A stretch of DNA of 64,000 bases, from the NCBI RefSeq assembly GCF_026891975.1, contig NZ_JAPTGB010000006.1, forward strand, positions 1 to 64,000, written 5' to 3'. This document shows positions 59,783 to 64,000 of the stretch, in pieces. Made by a program: the position numbers and the translations under genes. This DNA is from Methanocorpusculum petauri. GTDB taxonomy: Archaea > Halobacteriota > Methanomicrobia > Methanomicrobiales > Methanocorpusculaceae. Within the stretch, counting starts at the first letter, position 1. Each line of letters begins with the position of its first letter. The notes under the pieces were generated by a model. That model was not told the origin of the DNA. It saw only the letters and a list, made by a program, of their open reading frames with translations, and did no database searches.

Positions 59783-61099
59783 TTATACCTTGCCCTTGCG
59801 CTTCATGAATACGTAGTAGCCGCCGATTAAGATAATTGCAACTATGATGATGATGAAGATCGGGCTGGTGAAGAAGGACAGCGGTCCTGACTGGTCTTTG
59901 ACGTCAACTACTGCCTTCATGGATTTGGAGAGGATACTGTTGTCGTTTGCATCGCGGTACCGGATTTCGGTGTCAAGACCGTATTCTTTTTCGGTTGCGG
60001 AGCCGTCAACGGTTACTTCATAGACACCGACAACAGAATCTCCCGGAGCCATGTCTCCGAGGTAGGCGGAGTCGTCGTTGGAGGAGAACGGATCAACTGC
60101 ACTCAGACGGGCAATTGCACTGTAAACTTTGGTGTTTCCGGTGTTTTTGTAGGTGACTTTGATTAAGCCCTTATCTCCCGGGGCAAGTGCTGCTTCGACA
60201 TCGGTTACTTTGAACTCAACTTTGCCGTTAACGGGTACTCCGACAATAACCGGGGAAGATTTCTGGTCAACACCGTAGTTGTCCTGATAGACGATCTGCA
60301 GGCCGACGGGGTATTCCTTTATTTCTGCGTTGCTTGCAACGGATACTTTGAAGGTGACGGTCTGGGTGGACCCTGCAGGGAAGTCACCGATAAAGACGCT
60401 GCTTTCAACCGGTACGATTGCGGTGGATGATCCGCCCGAGGTTGAGGTGATGAGTGATGCGTAGGCGTTCTTTGCGTCCATTCCACCTGCGTTTTTGATT
60501 GCAAGGGTCAGGAATCCGGAGGTTCCAACACTGATGTCTTCACTGGAGACTTCGAGTACTTCGGGGGAGACCTGGGAGCGGACGGTGACGTCGAGGGGTA
60601 CGTCCTTTACCCGGTCGTTGAGCCAGTAGTATCCGAGAGCGTCGCCGTAGTTGTCAACGGAGAAGAGTTCGTTGTAGACGACATGTACTTTGAGGGTCCG
60701 GGGTCCGGGGGTTGCATACTGGTCAACGGAGACGCGGTAGGTCAGGGTTGCGGACTGGCCGGGGCCAATCTGGGAAACGGTCTGCATATCGGTTTTGACG
60801 GTGATGCCTTCTGCGTCTTCGAGGGAGACCCGGAGCTGGTACGGGGTTGCTACGTCGTACTGACGCTGAAGACCGGATTCAGCTGCGACAACCTGATACT
60901 GTGCGTTGTTCGTGAGTTTGATCGTAAAGTCTGACTCGGTTCCGGGGACAAGTTCGTTTCCGCCGTCGGAGGATGCGAAGAATTCGATTCCCGCGGTGGA
61001 GTAGGAAACCTGTGCCGCAGAGACCGGTGCTGCGATGAGCACAAGCATGAGACATGCGGTTATAATCAGTGCTGATTTCCAAAGTTTCAAAGAAAACAC
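59783..61099 (-). CDS. COG1361-type surface protein
   Basis: A 438-residue exported protein. The signal peptide ends around A-A-P-V-S-A-A near residue 28. Three or four immunoglobulin-like CARDB/NEW3-type domains follow, recognisable by P-G-x-S-A-T-L-T-Y-R-V, D-F-P-A-G-S-T-Q-T-V-T-F and A-P-G-D-K-G-L-I-K-V. One span near 410-430 and a K-R-K-G-K tail anchor it. No PGF-CTERM signal is present, so archaeosortase is not its anchor. It could serve in the cell envelope or S-layer. Confidence 0.83.
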   Translation of the reverse strand: MFSLKLWKSALIITACLMLVLIAAPVSAAQVSYSTAGIEFFASSDGGNELVPGTESDFTIKLTNNAQYQVVAAESGLQRQYDVATPYQLRVSLEDAEGITVKTDMQTVSQIGPGQSATLTYRVSVDQYATPGPRTLKVHVVYNELFSVDNYGDALGYYWLNDRVKDVPLDVTVRSQVSPEVLEVSSEDISVGTSGFLTLAIKNAGGMDAKNAYASLITSTSGGSSTAIVPVESSVFIGDFPAGSTQTVTFKVSVASNAEIKEYPVGLQIVYQDNYGVDQKSSPVIVGVPVNGKVEFKVTDVEAALAPGDKGLIKVTYKNTGNTKVYSAIARLSAVDPFSSNDDSAYLGDMAPGDSVVGVYEVTVDGSATEKEYGLDTEIRYRDANDNSILSKSMKAVVDVKDQSGPLSFFTSPIFIIIIVAIILIGGYYVFMKRKGKV

Positions 61100-61345
61100 C
61101 TAATCTGAGTTATTGTAACTAATTTATGAGTATGGGTGCATAAATACTTGCTTAGCGATCAATCCTGTACTGGGCAAAAGGATATATTTCTGCAAAAACA
61201 GGTCGCAAATTCATGGCGGCAGGGTTGGTGGGTGTGCTGTGATGTTAGACAAAGAGCGAACCCGAAAACACTAATAAACGAATCGCCGGCGGTATTCGGT
61301 TTGCAAAGTATTTTTGACCACGAAATGCATAGTAGTTACATAAGT

Positions 61346-62296
61346 ATGGGTGAACTTGTACATGCAAATGCTGTTATTGAGATACGACGCGTTCTTGAGA
61401 CAGCCGGATATGATACTGAGGAGGAGCAGGGACCGTTTAATCTTTCGGCGGTGCGGGGAAGGAAGTGCCTTATTGTTCTCTGTTCGGATGATCTGAATCT
61501 TCTCCAGCGGTTCGATATGACGCCGTATACTATAATGCTTGAGGATACGAAGGTCCGGTGTGATAAGCTGATTTTTACGGGAAATGCGTATTTCCGTCCG
61601 AAAGAGGCGGATATCTGGTCGCGTGAACAGCTTGAAAGTTATATTGCGGCTTCTGCGATGGCACGGATTTATTCGGAACCGTTTGATCTGTATGAGCCGG
61701 CTGCTGGTTCCTATGCTCCTGCGGCTGCGGGTGTTTCTTCTTCGCCTCTTTCGGCTGCTGTTGGCGATCGGCTTCTGCCTATCCGGATTACGGATCGGGA
61801 TGCGGTGAGGATTGCGCATCAGGAGGGCCCGACGGTGCTTCGTATGATTCCATACTGGTATTACCGGTATACGAGCCGCGGTGAGGCGAGTTATAAGGGG
61901 AAGATGGTAAGTTTTGATGATGAGGGTTCGGGATGGGTGAATGCAATTAATGGCCTTGAGGCTGATTTCGGGGATGTGTCTCCGGTTGCGGGGTCGATTC
62001 CTGCCGATGCGGATGTGATGAGTCCGGTGAATACGAAGGCGGAGACGGAGGAGCGGGTTTGTGCGAATCTGATGCAGAAGCTGACGAAGCGTGTGCGGAT
62101 TAAGACGACTTCGGGTGATGCGATTTTTGCGGAGGAGAAGGAGTTCCGTCCGTCGCCGGATAATATTGAGGTGATTGTTGAGAAGGTGTATGTTCCTGTG
62201 TGGCAGGTTCGCGGAAAAAAGGATATTATTGAGGTGAATGCGTATACCGGTGAGGAGCTGTCGCTTCCGTCGGATGAAGGGTGTGAAGTGTTTTAA
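61346..62296 (+). CDS. conserved hypothetical protein, 316 aa
   Basis: I choose ATG 61346 (M-G-E-L-V-H-A); ATG 61325 would add seven residues. The N-terminal 100 residues resemble a small alpha/beta domain (I-R-R-V-L-E-T-A-G-Y-D-T, then K-C-L-I-V-L-C-S-D-D), perhaps nuclease- or sensor-like. A Pro/Ala/Ser-rich linker follows, then a second domain with I-P-Y-W-Y-Y-R-Y and a K-x-W-Q-V-R-G C-terminus. I do not recognise the family. The flavoprotein gene begins immediately after the stop, so they form one operon and may be functionally linked. Confidence 0.7.
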   Translation: MGELVHANAVIEIRRVLETAGYDTEEEQGPFNLSAVRGRKCLIVLCSDDLNLLQRFDMTPYTIMLEDTKVRCDKLIFTGNAYFRPKEADIWSREQLESYIAASAMARIYSEPFDLYEPAAGSYAPAAAGVSSSPLSAAVGDRLLPIRITDRDAVRIAHQEGPTVLRMIPYWYYRYTSRGEASYKGKMVSFDDEGSGWVNAINGLEADFGDVSPVAGSIPADADVMSPVNTKAETEERVCANLMQKLTKRVRIKTTSGDAIFAEEKEFRPSPDNIEVIVEKVYVPVWQVRGKKDIIEVNAYTGEELSLPSDEGCEVF

Positions 62297-63610
62297 ATGA
62301 TTATTGTTATCGGCGGAGGTCCGGCGGGCAGGATGGCGGCTGTGCGTCTTGCTTCTGCCGGTAAGGATGTTACTCTTTTGGAACGGCGTGCGCTTGGCGG
62401 GCAGTGTGTGCATGACGGATGTATGCTGGTGTGCGGTTTGAATGATGTTGCGCGTTCGATTCGGAATACGGAATTTTTGCGCGGCTGCGGTGTGATTGAG
62501 GGATCGGTCGGTGTGCGGTATCCGGAGGTGATGCGCAGGCTTGAGGAGGTGCAGGCGCGGTTGTCGCAGATTCTTGAGCGGGAGACGGTTGAGGCGGGGG
62601 TGAAAGTTGAGTACGGGGTGACGGCTGAGGTGCGTGACGGCCGGGTGGTTGTGGATGGTGTGGTACGCGAGGCTGAGGCGGTGGTTGTTGCGTGTGGTGC
62701 GGAGATGTTTGTTCCGGATGTTCCGGGTGCGGGGTTGCGGGGGACGTATACTGCGCGGACGATCCGGTCGATGCCTGCGCTGCCGAAGCGGATGGCGATC
62801 GTCGGCGGGGGTATTTCAGCGGCGGAGTTTGCGTATATTTTTTCGGCGTTTGGTGTGGAGGTGCTGTTGTTTGCCCGTCATGAGTTGTTGTCGGTTCTGC
62901 CGGAGCGGATGCAGAAGGCGGTGCGGCGGGATTTGTCGTCGGTTGCGGTTTATGAGCATCATGCGCTTGAGGCGGTGCTGGGGGAGGATGCGGTTTGCGG
63001 GGTTGTGGCGGGGGGTGAGCGGTTTGCGTGTGATGCGGTGTTGTTTGCGACAGGGATGCGGCCGTCGAGTCCGCATGTGTCCGGTGTTCTGAAGCGGGAG
63101 GACGGGTCGATTGTGGTGAATGAGCGGATGGAGACGTCGGTTCCGGGGGTGTATGCGTGCGGTGATGTGACGGGTGCTCCGTATTTTACGCCGGTGTCGC
63201 GGTTGCAGGGATTTGCGGCGGCTGATGCGATTCTGGGGAGTCCGCGGACGGTGGATCTGTCGCGTGTTCCGTTTACGGTGGTGCTTGGTCTGGATTATAC
63301 GGTGTGCCCGTGTGCGGGGGAGGAAGGTGTGACGTTTTCGTCGCCGAATATTGCGGGGCCGGGATCGGTGTGGCATGTTTCGGACGGGTCGGTGGGGACG
63401 ATGGAGCTGACGGTTGCGCCGGAGAGCGGGAAGGTTGTGGGGTTTGCGAGTTCGGGACCGGGTACCGGTGTTGTAGGGACGTATCTCGGGTATCTGGTGA
63501 GGCGGGGGGTTACGGTGCATGAGTTTTCGCCGATGCTCGAGGTGCATCCGATTTCGGACGGGTTGTATTCGATGATCCGGTTTGCGGAGGGCCATCTGCG
63601 GAAGGAGTGA
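62297..63610 (+). CDS. dihydrolipoamide-dehydrogenase-like flavoprotein
   Basis: A 437-residue pyridine-nucleotide disulfide oxidoreductase. FAD motif I-G-G-G-P-A-G-R is at residues 5-12, the redox disulfide C37-V-H-D-G-C42 follows, with an additional C46. The NAD site is V-G-G-G-I-S-A-A-E-F near 170, and A-C-G-D-V-T-G near 288 closes the FAD site. It lacks the usual S-K after the second Cys (M-L-V-C instead). The substrate is unknown: lipoyl, thioredoxin-like or coenzyme disulfides are possible. Codons are strongly GCG/GTG-rich. Confidence 0.85.
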   Translation: MIIVIGGGPAGRMAAVRLASAGKDVTLLERRALGGQCVHDGCMLVCGLNDVARSIRNTEFLRGCGVIEGSVGVRYPEVMRRLEEVQARLSQILERETVEAGVKVEYGVTAEVRDGRVVVDGVVREAEAVVVACGAEMFVPDVPGAGLRGTYTARTIRSMPALPKRMAIVGGGISAAEFAYIFSAFGVEVLLFARHELLSVLPERMQKAVRRDLSSVAVYEHHALEAVLGEDAVCGVVAGGERFACDAVLFATGMRPSSPHVSGVLKREDGSIVVNERMETSVPGVYACGDVTGAPYFTPVSRLQGFAAADAILGSPRTVDLSRVPFTVVLGLDYTVCPCAGEEGVTFSSPNIAGPGSVWHVSDGSVGTMELTVAPESGKVVGFASSGPGTGVVGTYLGYLVRRGVTVHEFSPMLEVHPISDGLYSMIRFAEGHLRKE

Positions 63611-63698
63611 GGAGCAGGTCAGGGTGGTGCGGGGTTGAGTATTCTATTTTTTGCGGGAATGAGTTTGTTTTGAAAAAAGGGTGTCCGGGAGGGTTAAC

Positions 63699-63720
63699 TC
63701 CGGTCTTCGTTTGCGGTAGT
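63699..63720 (-). repeat. 3' tail of the small membrane-protein gene fused to a repeat
   Basis: The minus strand carries ACCGCAAACGAAGACCGG (63701-63718), identical to bases in the genes at 32-181 and 53980-54124, and reads T-A-N-E-D-R then S and stop. Upstream of it the sequence is repeat-related, not the rest of the gene, so only the tail remains. Confidence 0.65.
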
Positions 63721-63868
63721 TTTCACGGTGGTTTGGTCTGAGGGAACCACAGGGAGAGAGTACACACGCGGGGATGTTTTCGGTGTGTTTTGTGGTTCTT
63801 TCAAACAAAACCAAAGCGAAATACTCCCGGACACAGCTTCACTGGTGGTTACCCCAAGTAAAACTACG
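63721..63868. repeat. remnant pair of GxxExxY-associated repeat arms
   Basis: CACGGTGGTTTGGTCTGAGG followed by GAACCAC (63725 onward) resembles the left-arm core, and GGTGGTTACCCCAAGTAAAA (63844-63863) matches the same core in opposite orientation, as in the right arm. About 90 bp separate them and no gene lies between. The 63611-64000 gap otherwise shows only this. Confidence 0.5.
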
Positions 63869-63989
63869 TACCAAAAAATCCCTAAGTATCCAATCAAAAT
63901 CCCCTCAGGCATTTTGAACACGTTTAGACTTTTGGAGCAAAACATACATTTCCACAAACTATACGTACAGGGAGGGCATAGATACACAT

Positions 63990-64000
63990 ATGGCACTGAT
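63990..64000 (+). CDS. possible start of a gene cut by the window end
   Basis: ATG at 63990 follows GGAGGG (about 63971-63976) at a workable distance and reads M-A-L before the sequence stops. It is too short to identify. Confidence 0.25.

Noticed and set aside
61271-62413. 380-codon minus-strand frame over the 316-aa gene
   Set aside because: Low-complexity Arg/His/Asn/Ile product; the plus strand has a coherent two-domain protein in an operon.
27943-63950. TTGCTCCAAAAGTC shared by 27943-27956 and the minus strand near 63937-63950
   Set aside because: A single 14-base match in a window of this size is within chance expectation and has no flanking similarity.

Overview
The window is archaeal and almost certainly from a methanogen of the order Methanomicrobiales, probably near Methanocorpusculum. 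The order-level call is inference from gene content. The archaeal core is clear: TBP, TFS, PCNA, primase large subunit, FEN1, S17e, aIF5A, RIO2 kinase, 7S SRP RNA, archaeosortase A, a presenilin-type protease and geranylgeranyl reductases. A fused Fae-Hps (archaeal ribulose monophosphate route) and META, COG1361 and DUF4013 surface proteins fit a methanogen. Genes are dense, often overlap by ATGA, and have TATA boxes about 25 bp ahead of transcript starts.

Layout. 0-3.6 kb: a small membrane-protein gene, a THEP1-type NTPase and a molybdate/tungstate ABC operon whose binding-protein gene is frameshifted. 3.7-5.5 kb: malate dehydrogenase, SRP RNA and two tRNAs. 5.5-9.1 kb: two M24 peptidases and membrane-linked regulators. 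9.3-13 kb: small orphans, DUF169, and a phosphatase-NAD kinase pair. 13.1-15.5 kb: aIF5A with agmatinase, and a PadR switch with its membrane partner. 15.6-18.6 kb: two paralogous lipoproteins of four META repeats each. 18.7-22.5 kb: lysine genes (dapA, dapB, a dapE-like peptidase), a ferredoxin and an orphan. 22.7-32.8 kb: information processing (S17e, PriL-PCNA, TBP, TFS, FEN1) mixed with acyl-CoA synthetase, archaeosortase and presenilin homologue. 33-40.5 kb: three geranylgeranyl-reductase-like flavoproteins, a ferredoxin, phosphate uptake and a DNA glycosylase. 40.6-49 kb: Fae-Hps, MetX-CBS with a stand-alone ThrRS editing domain, and bacterial-type SbcCD. 49.4-52.8 kb: a sodium symporter with its small partner, BofA and two pilins. 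52.9-54.1 kb: a GxxExxY nuclease-like gene between inverted repeats. 54.2-63.6 kb: rio2-DUF460-thiL, a degenerate Ncs6-like protein with NAD synthetase, a COG1361 surface protein and an Lpd-like flavoprotein operon. The last 390 bases hold repeat remnants and perhaps the start of another gene.

The most unusual element is the 52.9-54.1 kb cassette. A 126-residue GxxExxY protein with PD-(D/E)XK-like spacing sits between imperfect inverted repeats that are about 91% identical over 76 bp. The right arm is tandemly duplicated, and degraded relatives lie near 51.1 and 63.7-63.9 kb. A small membrane-protein gene at 32-181 has a frameshifted copy beside this cassette and a 3' tail fused to the remnant at 63.7 kb, so repeat and gene fragments appear to have moved or recombined together. 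Other points worth pursuing are a 16-bp palindrome on the fae-hps promoter, a TATA box bracketed by inverted half-sites, the ThrRS editing domain with a cysteine tail, and the Ncs6-like protein lacking its PP-loop.
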